6,718 nt of DNA from the NCBI GenBank assembly GCA_027484885.1, contig JAIXSD010000660.1, positions 1 to 6,718 of the forward strand, given 5' to 3'. Below, piece after piece: positions 1-6,702 of this stretch (positions are counted from its first letter, which is position 1; every line of letters begins with the position of its first letter). This stretch comes from Rubrivivax sp. (GTDB lineage: Bacteria > Pseudomonadota > Gammaproteobacteria > Burkholderiales > Burkholderiaceae_C). The notes under the pieces were generated by a model. It was not told the origin of the DNA. It was given only the letters and a program-made list of their open reading frames with translations, and made no database searches. The translations under genes and the position numbers were made by a program.

Positions 1-264
1 AAGGAACTGCATGGCTTGCAGGCTGCGGCCGCCGGCGGCACAGGCAAGGATCAGGTTGGCGTCTCGCGGCAGTTCTGTGTGGCGCTGCTCAAGCTGGCTC
101 AGCGGCAGGTGCAGCACATGCGGTACGGCATAGGCCGTGCGGGCCACCTCATGGGCCTCTCGGACATCGAGCAACCAGCAGGCTGTCGTGTGTGGGTCGC
201 CAACACGATTCAGCTCTGCATGTGCAGTGATCGGATCCAGATTCAGGTGTGCGTACGGATTCAT
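1..264 (-). CDS. Rhodanese-like domain protein, 5' part (C-terminus beyond window)
   Basis: Probable cytoplasmic sulfurtransferase that carries sulfane sulfur as a persulfide on an active-site cysteine. The minus strand reads open from an ATG at 264-262 to the window edge, giving 88 residues with no stop. A GAGGAAG ribosome-binding sequence lies just upstream and supports this start. The typical rhodanese landmarks are present: LLDVREAHEV at about residues 31-40, then LILACAAGGRS at 71-81, in which Cys75 heads the active-site loop. The CxxGxRS form of the loop is that of single-domain rhodaneses (PspE, GlpE and YgaP type). There is no signal peptide. The gene diverges from the RND operon across 187 bases. 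What follows the active-site loop is outside the window, so a C-terminal fusion cannot be excluded. The domain call is firm; the substrate is not known. Confidence 0.9.
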   Translation of the reverse strand, partial: MNPYAHLNLDPITAHAELNRVGDPHTTACWLLDVREAHEVARTAYAVPHVLHLPLSQLEQRHTELPRDANLILACAAGGRSLQAMQFL

Positions 265-377
265 GGTCTTCCTCTCGGTCTGTGCCTCAAGCGCCGGTGC
301 GGCGTTTCGGCGGGCATTTGGGGCCGGTGATGGCGTGTTGCCTTTGACGGTTCAATCGACTCCCGCCGTCTTCTCAT

Positions 378-406
378 TTGACTATTTGCATGAATGCGCA
401 AATAAT
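378..406 (+). promoter_or_regulatory. Sigma70-type promoter of the RND operon
   Basis: TTGACT (378-383) and AATAAT (401-406) are separated by exactly 17 bases. Each hexamer matches the consensus at 5 of 6 positions. This is an AT-rich island in otherwise GC-rich DNA. It would start transcription at about 412-414, giving a leader of roughly 38 nt before the adaptor ATG at 452. The rest of the 265-451 intergenic region shows nothing convincing apart from the overlapping palindrome. Prediction by eye only. Confidence 0.65.
383..404. promoter_or_regulatory. Inverted repeat in the promoter spacer, candidate repressor operator
   Basis: Perfect 7-base arms, TATTTGC (383-389) and GCAAATA (398-404), are separated by 8 bases. 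A nested GCAT-GA-ATGC palindrome lies at 388-397. The element starts at the last base of the -35 hexamer and ends inside the -10 hexamer, so a bound dimer would block RNA polymerase. AT-rich palindromes over the core promoter are typical of ArsR-family (BigR/YgaV/SqrR) and TetR-family repressors. The rhodanese/DUF2892 context makes the ArsR sulfur sensors the favoured inference. No regulator gene is in the window. Confidence 0.55.
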
Positions 407-451
407 AAAGGCAAGAAACGCTGCAGTCCAGCGCATTGAGGTCCGTCCATC

Positions 452-1573
452 ATGCCCTCCATCCCTTCCTCTCGCATCCCAGCTCAATGGCAGAGGGCTG
501 TGCTCCGCCTTGCGTCGCTGGGCTTGCTGTTCTTGGCTCCAAACTGGGCGCAGGCCGGAGCAGACGCACGCCCTGCCGCAGCCCGCCCGGATTCAAGCGT
601 CAGCCTGCGAAGCCAGCTCGTGGGATGGGCGGCGCCCCGTTTGGGAGCCTCCGTCGATGGCGTGGTGGAAGCGGTGCGTCAAACCGTGGTGGCCGCCCAG
701 GTCGCGGGCAGCATCGTGCAGTTGGATGTAAAGGCAGGAGATCGGGTCAAGGCGGGCCAGGTCTTGCTGCGCATCGACGCCCGTTCCGCCCAGCAAGCCA
801 ACCAGGCCAGCGAGGCGCAAGCACAGGCCGCACGTGCGGCGCTGCAACTGGCCGGCCGAGAACTGGAACGTCAGCAGCAGCTGTTCCAGCAGCGCTACAT
901 CAGCCAGGCTGCACTGGACCAGGCCGAGGCGCAGTTTCAGGCCACACAGGCCCAAGTCAAGGCGCAGCTGGCGCAACTGGCCATGTCTCGCACCCACGGC
1001 GACTTCAATGTCGTGCGCAGCCCGTACGACGGCGTGGTCTCGGAGCTTTCGGTGGCCCTGGGCGATATGGCCATGCCGGGGCGAGCGCTCTTGAACGTGT
1101 ACGACCCGAGCGCCCTGCGCGTGACCGCCCATCTGCCGCAAAGTCAGACTCTCGGCTTGACCGACTCAAGCCAGTTTCAGATCGAACTGACGGGCCAGGA
1201 CCAGCCGGTACGGCCCTTGAAAGTGCAGCTGTTGCCGACCGTGGATGCCAGTTCGCACACCGTGCCGCTGCGCCTGGAGCTGCCGCGCTTGGTGGGCGTG
1301 GCACCGGGCATGTTCGCCCGGGTGCAACTGCCGGCCAGCGCCGCAAGCCAACAAGGCGGGCACAGCGCGACCATCGCCATCAGCGTGCCTGTGACGGCGC
1401 TGGTGCGGCGCGGCGAAATGAGCGGCGTCTATGTGCTCAATGCCGAGGGCCAGGCCCGCTTGCGCCAGCTTCGCTTGGGGGCGCAGCAGGCAGGCATGGT
1501 CGAGGTGCTCAGCGGCTTGAGCCGGGGTGAGCGCATTGCGCTGGATCCCCAGATCGCCGCGCGGCAACGCTGA
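452..1573 (+). CDS. RND efflux periplasmic adaptor (membrane fusion protein, HlyD/AcrA type)
   Basis: Periplasmic adaptor that would couple the downstream RND permease to an outer-membrane channel. It has 373 residues, usual for the family. Residues 1-35 form a signal peptide: a basic stretch, the hydrophobic core LASLGLLFL, and a likely cleavage after AQA at 33-35. There is no lipobox cysteine, so it is probably not a lipoprotein. The first lipoyl half-motif lies at about 77-111 (VAGSIVQLDVKAGDRVKAGQ). An Ala/Gln-rich alpha-hairpin follows at about 112-183, and the second lipoyl half at about 186-212 (VRSPYDGVVSELSVALGDMA). The beta-barrel (about 220-300) and membrane-proximal domain (about 303-370) complete it. 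GAGG at 438-441 lies 10 nt before the ATG. The permease starts 38 bases after the stop, so the two are probably cotranscribed. The protein has no cysteine. The substrate cannot be read from it. Confidence 0.93.
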   Translation: MPSIPSSRIPAQWQRAVLRLASLGLLFLAPNWAQAGADARPAAARPDSSVSLRSQLVGWAAPRLGASVDGVVEAVRQTVVAAQVAGSIVQLDVKAGDRVKAGQVLLRIDARSAQQANQASEAQAQAARAALQLAGRELERQQQLFQQRYISQAALDQAEAQFQATQAQVKAQLAQLAMSRTHGDFNVVRSPYDGVVSELSVALGDMAMPGRALLNVYDPSALRVTAHLPQSQTLGLTDSSQFQIELTGQDQPVRPLKVQLLPTVDASSHTVPLRLELPRLVGVAPGMFARVQLPASAASQQGGHSATIAISVPVTALVRRGEMSGVYVLNAEGQARLRQLRLGAQQAGMVEVLSGLSRGERIALDPQIAARQR

Positions 1574-1611
1574 ACCCGACGCGCCCATCGCAGCCCCCTG
1601 GAGCTACCCGC

Positions 1612-4600
1612 ATGACCTCACCGCTTGCACCGTCAGCCACATCGCCTTCGTCACAGCCTGCAGCGCTGGGCCTGTCCGGGCGCGTGGCAGCCTTTTTTCA
1701 ATCCGCCCAGATCACACCGCTGCTGGCTTTGATGGCCCTGTTGCTGGGTATCTTTGCGGTGTGGGTCACCCCGCGCGAGGAAGAGCCGCAGATCAATGTC
1801 ACCATGGCCAATGTGCTGATCCCCTTCCCTGGCGCCAGCGTCAAGGATGTGGAGCAGATGGTGTCGATCCCGGCGGAACAGGTGCTGTCGCAGATGGCCG
1901 GGCTGGAGCATGTGATGTCGGTCTCCCGGCCGGGGCTGGCGGTGTTGACCGTGCAGTTCAAGGTCGGCGTGCCGCGCACCGAAGCCTTGGTCCGGCTGCA
2001 CGACACCGTGGCCAGCCATGCCGATTGGTTGCCGCCGAATCTGGGCGTGCAGACCCCCTTGGTCAAACCGAAAGGCATTGACGATGTGCCCATCGTCACG
2101 CTGACCTTGTTTGCCAAGCAGGGCGAGAGCAGCGCCTTCGATCTGGAGCGCGTGGCGCATAGCATGGAGATCGAACTCAAGCGTGTGCCCGGCGTGCGCG
2201 AGGTGCGCAGCATCGGCGGACCGGGCCGCGCCCTGAACGTGCGCATCGACCCGGCCCGTCTCAATGCCAGCGGCCTGACCCTGGCCGATCTGCGCCAGGC
2301 CCTGCAGGGCGCGAACCTGGCCCTGCCCCTGGGTGATTTGCTGCAGAACAACCAGGCCATTGCGCTGGAGGCCGGTGCTTTCTTGAGCGAAGCCCGTGAG
2401 GTGGCCGAGTTGATCGTCGGTGTACAGGGTGGCAAGCCCGTGTTCCTGCGCGATGTGGCCACGGTGGAAGACGGGCCGCTGCGCTCGAGCCGCTATGTCT
2501 GGCATGGCGACAAGGCCAGCGGCACGGCGCAAGGCCAAACCTACCCGGCCGTGACCATCGCCATCACCAAGAAAGCCGGCGAGAACGCCATCGATGTGGC
2601 CCAAGCCTTGATGCAGCGTGTGGAGGGCTTGCGCAACACGGTCATCCCGGCCGAGGTGTCGGTCAGCGAGACGCGCAACTATGGCGCCACGGCCAATGAC
2701 AAGGCCAGCAAGCTGATCCAGAAGCTGCTGTTCGCCACCGCCTCGGTGGTGGCCCTGGTGTTCATCGCCCTGGGCCGGCGCGAGGCCGCCATCGTCGGCA
2801 CGGCCGTCATCCTCACGCTCACCGTCACCCTGTTCGCCTCCTGGGCCTGGGGCTTCACGCTCAACCGGGTGTCGCTGTTTGCGCTGATTTTTTCCATCGG
2901 CATCCTGGTGGACGATGCCATCGTGGTGGTGGAAAACATCCACCGCCACCAGCAGCTGTTCCCAGGACGCAGCCTCAAGGACATCATCCCGGCTGCGGTC
3001 GATGAAGTCGGCGGACCCACCATTCTGGCCACGCTGACCGTGATCGCGGCGCTCTTGCCCATGGCGTTTGTGTCCGGCCTCATGGGGCCGTACATGAGCC
3101 CTATCCCCATCAATGCCAGCATGGGCATGCTCTTGTCCCTGGCCATCGCGTTTGTGGTCACGCCCTGGTTGGCACGCATCTGGATGAAGGCCTTGCCGGC
3201 TGGCGCCGCCGTGGACCCGCAAGCCTTGCATGGGCTTTCGGCCAAGCTCGCCCCTGTGTTCGAACGCGTCTTCAAGCCCTTGCTCGACGCCCAAGCCGGC
3301 GCCCGCAATCGTCGCTGGCTGGGCTTGGGCATTGCGGGCCTGATTGCGCTGTCTCTGGCCTTGCCCATGGCCGGCCTGGTGCTGCTGAAGATGCTGCCCT
3401 TCGACAACAAGTCCGAGTTTCAGATTGTGGTGGACATGCCGGCCGGCACGCCGCTGGAGCAGACGGCGGCCGTGCTGCAGGAGCTCGGCGCCCATCTGGC
3501 CACCGTGCCCGAGGTGACGGATTACCAGGCCTATGCAGGCACCGCCGCCCCCATCAACTTCAACGGCCTGGTGCGCCAGTACGATCTGCGTGCCAGCAGC
3601 GAGCAAGGTGATATCCAGGTCAACCTGGTCGACAAGCACCAGCGCAAGGCCCAGAGCCACGCCATCGCCACCCGCGAGCGCCCTGCTCTGCAAGCCATCG
3701 GTCGCCGCTTCGGCGCCAATGTCAAGGTTGTGGAGGTGCCGCCCGGCCCGCCGGTGCTCTCGCCCATCGTGGCTGAAATCTATGGCCCGGACGCTGAGGG
3801 TCGCCGCCAGATGGCCCAGGCGGTGCGTGCCGTGTTCGAGAAGCAGAGCGGCTTGGTCGATGTGGACGACAGCAGCATTGCGGTCGCGCCGCGCAAGCTC
3901 CTGCTGGTGGATCGCCGCAAGGCCGCCTTGCTCGGCGTGCCACAGCAAGCGATTGTGAGCACGCTGCATGCCGCGCAGTCCGGTGAGGCCGTGAGCTGGC
4001 TGCACGATCAACACAGCAAATACCCAGCCGCGGCCTTGCTGCAACTGCCGCCCGAATCACAAGGCGACCTCAACGCCCTGCTCTCGCTCTCGGTGCGCGC
4101 GGCCAGCGGCGCCTTGGTGCCCATCCGAGAGCTGGTGACCATCAGCGACACGCTGCGCGAGCAGCCGATCTATCACAAGGATCTGCTGCCGATGAATATG
4201 GTGGTGGCCGATATGGCCGGGGCCATCGACAGTCCGCTCTACGGCATGTTCGGCATGCGCTCCGAGATCGCCAAGATCCAGGCGCCCGATGGTGCGGGCC
4301 TGACGGAGTACTTCATCAGCCAGCCCCAGGATGCTTACCGCGGCTACGCCATCAAATGGGATGGCGAGTGGCAAATCACCTACGAGACCTTCCGCGATAT
4401 GGGTGCTGCCTATGCCGTGGGTCTGGTGCTGATCTACCTGCTGGTGGTGGCGCAGTTCGGCTCCTACCTGACGCCGCTGATCATCATGGCGCCGATCCCG
4501 CTGACCCTCATCGGTGTGATGCCGGGCCACGCCCTGCTGGGCGCGCAGTACACGGCCACCAGCATGATCGGCATGATCGCGCTGGCCGGCATCATCGTGC

Positions 4601-4887
4601 GCAACTCCATCCTGCTGGTGGATTTCATCAATCTGCAGTTGCGCGAAGGCATGCCCTTTCAGCGTGCCATCGTCAGCGCCGCCGTCACCCGCGCCCAGCC
4701 CATCATGCTGACGGGCCTCGCCGCCATGATGGGTGCCTTCTTCATCCTCGATGACCCCATCTTCAACGGCCTGGCCATCTCGCTGATCTTCGGCATCTTC
4801 GTCTCCACCCTGCTGACCTTGGTGGTGATCCCGACGCTGTATTACATGGCCTACCGCCACCGTCAGCATCTGCTGCAAGCCCGCTGA
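1612..4887 (+). CDS. RND-family efflux permease (AcrB/COG0841 superfamily)
   Basis: Inner-membrane proton-driven exporter, expected to work as a trimer with the upstream adaptor. At 1091 residues it is slightly longer than AcrB (about 1050). It shows the duplicated RND plan: TM1 at about 35-53, a large periplasmic loop, TM2-6 at about 372-520, TM7 at about 569-593, a second large loop, and TM8-12 at about 930-1078. TM4 carries the paired proton-relay aspartates Asp434-Asp435 in GILVDDAIVVVENI, as in HAE pumps; metal pumps of the CusA type have a single Asp there. TM10 reads AGIIVRNSILLVDF, so Arg997 replaces the usual relay lysine. REEEPQI after TM1, INFNGLVRQYDLR in the second loop and KWDGEWQITYE before TM8 recall a subgroup of uncharacterised proteobacterial pumps. 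GGAG at 1600-1603 is 8 nt before the ATG. There is no cysteine in the whole protein. The family is certain; the substrate is unknown. Confidence 0.95.
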   Translation: MTSPLAPSATSPSSQPAALGLSGRVAAFFQSAQITPLLALMALLLGIFAVWVTPREEEPQINVTMANVLIPFPGASVKDVEQMVSIPAEQVLSQMAGLEHVMSVSRPGLAVLTVQFKVGVPRTEALVRLHDTVASHADWLPPNLGVQTPLVKPKGIDDVPIVTLTLFAKQGESSAFDLERVAHSMEIELKRVPGVREVRSIGGPGRALNVRIDPARLNASGLTLADLRQALQGANLALPLGDLLQNNQAIALEAGAFLSEAREVAELIVGVQGGKPVFLRDVATVEDGPLRSSRYVWHGDKASGTAQGQTYPAVTIAITKKAGENAIDVAQALMQRVEGLRNTVIPAEVSVSETRNYGATANDKASKLIQKLLFATASVVALVFIALGRREAAIVGTAVILTLTVTLFASWAWGFTLNRVSLFALIFSIGILVDDAIVVVENIHRHQQLFPGRSLKDIIPAAVDEVGGPTILATLTVIAALLPMAFVSGLMGPYMSPIPINASMGMLLSLAIAFVVTPWLARIWMKALPAGAAVDPQALHGLSAKLAPVFERVFKPLLDAQAGARNRRWLGLGIAGLIALSLALPMAGLVLLKMLPFDNKSEFQIVVDMPAGTPLEQTAAVLQELGAHLATVPEVTDYQAYAGTAAPINFNGLVRQYDLRASSEQGDIQVNLVDKHQRKAQSHAIATRERPALQAIGRRFGANVKVVEVPPGPPVLSPIVAEIYGPDAEGRRQMAQAVRAVFEKQSGLVDVDDSSIAVAPRKLLLVDRRKAALLGVPQQAIVSTLHAAQSGEAVSWLHDQHSKYPAAALLQLPPESQGDLNALLSLSVRAASGALVPIRELVTISDTLREQPIYHKDLLPMNMVVADMAGAIDSPLYGMFGMRSEIAKIQAPDGAGLTEYFISQPQDAYRGYAIKWDGEWQITYETFRDMGAAYAVGLVLIYLLVVAQFGSYLTPLIIMAPIPLTLIGVMPGHALLGAQYTATSMIGMIALAGIIVRNSILLVDFINLQLREGMPFQRAIVSAAVTRAQPIMLTGLAAMMGAFFILDDPIFNGLAISLIFGIFVSTLLTLVVIPTLYYMAYRHRQHLLQAR

Positions 4888-4963
4888 ACCTGCGTGCGTG
4901 GATCGAGCCCCAGCCCTTTTTCTCGCCCTCTTCTTCCTCACCACTTCATCGGAGTTCACACCC

Positions 4964-5173
4964 ATGAGCACTTGGCAAATCGTTCGCATCGTCGCCGGCA
5001 GCTTCATCCTGCTGTCCCTGGCCCTGGGCTTGCCTGCAAGCCCGATCTTCGTGTCGAGCTGGTGGCTGGCCTTCACCGCCTTCGTGGGCGCCAATCTGCT
5101 GCAAAGCGGGCTCACCCGCTGGTGCCTGATGGAATCCATGCTGGCCAAGCTGGGGGTGAAGCGCGGCGACTGA
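4964..5173 (+). CDS. DUF2892 (YgaP-like transmembrane domain) small membrane protein
   Basis: A 69-residue inner-membrane protein with two predicted helices, at about 6-23 (IVRIVAGSFILLSLALGL) and 32-50. These are followed by GLTRWCLMESMLAKLGV. The pattern of an RIxAG start, a WW-containing second helix, a GLT-x-WC motif and a short amphipathic tail is that of DUF2892, the membrane half of E. coli YgaP. Cys54 lies at the end of the second helix. I chose the ATG at 4964 because GGAG (4951-4954) lies 9 nt upstream. A GTG at 4898 would add 22 residues but has no ribosome-binding site. The gene is 76 bases after the permease on the same strand, so probably the last gene of the operon. In YgaP this domain is fused to a rhodanese; here a free rhodanese sits at the other side of the pump. 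Its function is unproven; a role in membrane passage or handling of a sulfur species is inferred. Confidence 0.85.
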   Translation: MSTWQIVRIVAGSFILLSLALGLPASPIFVSSWWLAFTAFVGANLLQSGLTRWCLMESMLAKLGVKRGD

Positions 5174-5177
5174 GCTC

Positions 5178-5200
5178 GTCTGACCTTCTAGCCCTCAGAC
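5178..5200. terminator. Weak hairpin between convergent genes, possible terminator
   Basis: GTCTGA (5178-5183) and TCAGAC (5195-5200) can form a 6-bp stem with an 11-base loop. It lies in the 44-base gap between the stops of the DUF2892 gene and the convergent caspase-like gene, where a bidirectional terminator would be useful. There is no T-tract on either strand and the stem is short, so the call is weak. Confidence 0.25.
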
Positions 5201-5217
5201 CTCCGCCCCTATGCCCC

Positions 5218-6702
5218 TCACTTGAGCCCAGACTTGAGCGAGGTTGGCGGCGTGAAGCCGAGCTCACGCGCGCGCGATTCATAACGTGCGGCCAGGTCGG
5301 GCTGGTCCAGCTTGCGGTAGAGCAAAGCGAGGTCGTAGCTGGCAATGCCGTTGCCCAGCCAGGCGGCGTACTGCAACCATCCCTCATATCGACCCAATTC
5401 CTGCCCGGTGCTGCCGTCCTTGTAGACCACGCCGATGCGCTTGGCCGCGTCCTTGTCGCCGCGGGCGGCGCGGGCAATGTCTTGCTGCAGCGTGGGGTTC
5501 TGGGACGCTGTGTTGTGGAACGAGCTTTTGTACAGCTTGACGTCGTTGCGCTGAAGAATCTTGGCCGAGTCTTGAGCGCCCTCCAGGGCCACCTCCACCG
5601 ACTGGCGGCGCCGCCCTTGCGGGAACTGCTCGATGTACTTGCTGCACAGGCGCACGATATCGGCGGGCCAGAGCCCGGCTTGAATCTCTCGCCACAGCGA
5701 TTCTTCTTCGGCCTGGGTCGCGGCCTGGGCCTGGGCGATCTGGGCCGCGCTGCGGCGGTGCAAGGGCACGTTGACGCGCGTGTTGTCGGCAATGAAGGGG
5801 TCTTGCGCCACCATGCGGATCTCTTTGATCGGATGGTTCAACATGGTGTCGCGGACGTCTCGCCGCACCATCTTGAAGAGGTCGACAAAGCTGGTGTCCT
5901 CGCTGCTGGCGTTGAGCACCTTCACCAGCGAGGCGGTGTAGAAGGTGTTCTCGGTCGGCAGGGCCGAGGAGATGGCCGGCTTGCCCGCTGCGGTTGAGAA
6001 GGCAATCAGGCAGCCCACCGGCGCTTCAACCTGGTTGAGGCCGTCGCGGTCGCGCAGGGCACTGCGCAGTGAGACCCGGCAGGAGTCGATCACCGCGTAG
6101 GTGGCGCCCGTGGTGCGCGGCGCCAACGGCCCCACCACATCGAGGTTGAGCTCCAGGCTGCCGCTCTGCACATCGCCGAGCACGCTGGGGTTGACGCCGG
6201 CAGAGATCAGCAGATTGCGCGCCTGGTCTTGCACACCGTGGCCGGCGAAATAGAAAAAGATGGTCGCGTTCGGCGGCGAGGCGGCCACGGTGCGCGAGAA
6301 CGCATCGATGGCGGCGCGCGAGCGCGGCAGGTCCAGATTCAAGGCATCGGTAACCACGAAACCCTTGGCTTCCAGCGAAGCCTTGAGGTCGCGGATGTTC
6401 TTGGGGATGGGGGGCAGGTCTTGCTGCGCGGGGTACTCGTTATTGCCCAGCAGCAGCGCCAGGCGAACTTCATCGACCGGGCCGCTGTTCAACGGCGATG
6501 CCGTGGTGGGCGCCTGCGCGGGCATGGGTGCAGGGGCCGGGGCCGGAGCGGGCGCCGGTGCAGGGGCAGACGTGCGGCCATAGCTGCTGCCGTATTGCGC
6601 CGCGGCCGGGCCGCTGCCGATCAGCAAGGGGGCCAGGCCCATGGCACCACCGGCTTTCAGGGCCAGGCGACGGGGCCGGCTGGTGGGTTTGCTGCTGCTC
6701 AT
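5218..6702 (-). CDS. Tat-exported caspase-like (peptidase C14) protein with Pro-Ala linker and TPR/Sel1-like C-terminus
   Basis: Predicted clan CD cysteine protease (bacterial metacaspase/orthocaspase), 494 residues, probably periplasmic or lipid-anchor-free extracytoplasmic. Residues 1-36 form a twin-arginine signal: RRLALK at 11-16, a weakly hydrophobic core, and cleavage near AAA-Q at 33-36. A (Ala-Pro)7 run at 46-59 begins a flexible linker to about 75. The caspase domain starts at about 79 (RLALLLGNNEY) and contains NIRDLKASLEAKGF at 102-115. The catalytic histidine is His155 in FFYFAGHGVQ and the catalytic cysteine is Cys208 in YAVIDSCR, so both dyad residues are intact. FSTAAGKPA (235-243) and the helix at about 271-287 complete the p10-like part. 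A TPR-like unit lies at about 334-374 (W..I...Y...FPQGR), and Sel1-like helices at about 416-482. A CTCC at 6709-6712 (GGAG on the coding strand) lies 6 nt before the ATG. The gene converges on the RND operon and nothing ties it to the pump. Substrate and role are unknown. Confidence 0.9.
   Translation of the reverse strand: MSSSKPTSRPRRLALKAGGAMGLAPLLIGSGPAAAQYGSSYGRTSAPAPAPAPAPAPAPMPAQAPTTASPLNSGPVDEVRLALLLGNNEYPAQQDLPPIPKNIRDLKASLEAKGFVVTDALNLDLPRSRAAIDAFSRTVAASPPNATIFFYFAGHGVQDQARNLLISAGVNPSVLGDVQSGSLELNLDVVGPLAPRTTGATYAVIDSCRVSLRSALRDRDGLNQVEAPVGCLIAFSTAAGKPAISSALPTENTFYTASLVKVLNASSEDTSFVDLFKMVRRDVRDTMLNHPIKEIRMVAQDPFIADNTRVNVPLHRRSAAQIAQAQAATQAEEESLWREIQAGLWPADIVRLCSKYIEQFPQGRRRQSVEVALEGAQDSAKILQRNDVKLYKSSFHNTASQNPTLQQDIARAARGDKDAAKRIGVVYKDGSTGQELGRYEGWLQYAAWLGNGIASYDLALLYRKLDQPDLAARYESRARELGFTPPTSLKSGLK
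6526..6567 (-). repeat. Short GC-rich tandem repeat encoding (Ala-Pro)7
   Basis: Seven consecutive Ala-Pro dipeptides (residues 46-59 of the caspase-like protein) are encoded by 42 bases of degenerate 6-base units made of GCN-CCN codons. Synonymous variation between the units suggests the run is selected as a stiff extended linker after the signal peptide. It could still vary in length between strains. Confidence 0.8.

Noticed and set aside
349..354. TTGAAC on the minus strand as a -35 for the rhodanese
   Set aside because: The hexamer 17 bases downstream (CATCAC) matches the -10 consensus at only 3 of 6 positions.
385..392. ATTTGCAT, identical to the eukaryotic octamer motif
   Set aside because: This is bacterial DNA. 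The match is explained as part of the promoter palindrome.
436..1530. A 364-codon plus-strand frame overlapping the adaptor
   Set aside because: The translation is an Arg/Gly/Ala/Pro-rich string without domains. The other frame, starting at 452, has a signal peptide and adaptor domains.
1651..4044. A 797-codon open frame on the minus strand, antisense to the permease
   Set aside because: The translation is rich in His, Gln, Gly and Arg with no recognisable domain, as expected opposite a high-GC gene with strong third-position bias. The plus-strand frame is an unmistakable RND permease.
4898..4963. GTG start giving a 22-residue longer DUF2892 protein with an extra hydrophobic stretch
   Set aside because: There is no ribosome-binding sequence upstream of the GTG, while the ATG at 4964 has GGAG at proper spacing and gives the usual domain length.
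4057..5148. A 363-codon minus-strand frame opposite the permease end and the DUF2892 gene
   Set aside because: It is His/Gln/Asp-rich shadow sequence, and it lies opposite two plus-strand genes with recognisable families.
4894..5997. A 367-codon plus-strand frame across the DUF2892 gene and into the caspase-like gene
   Set aside because: It overlaps two better-supported genes, crosses the convergent junction and has no recognisable motif.
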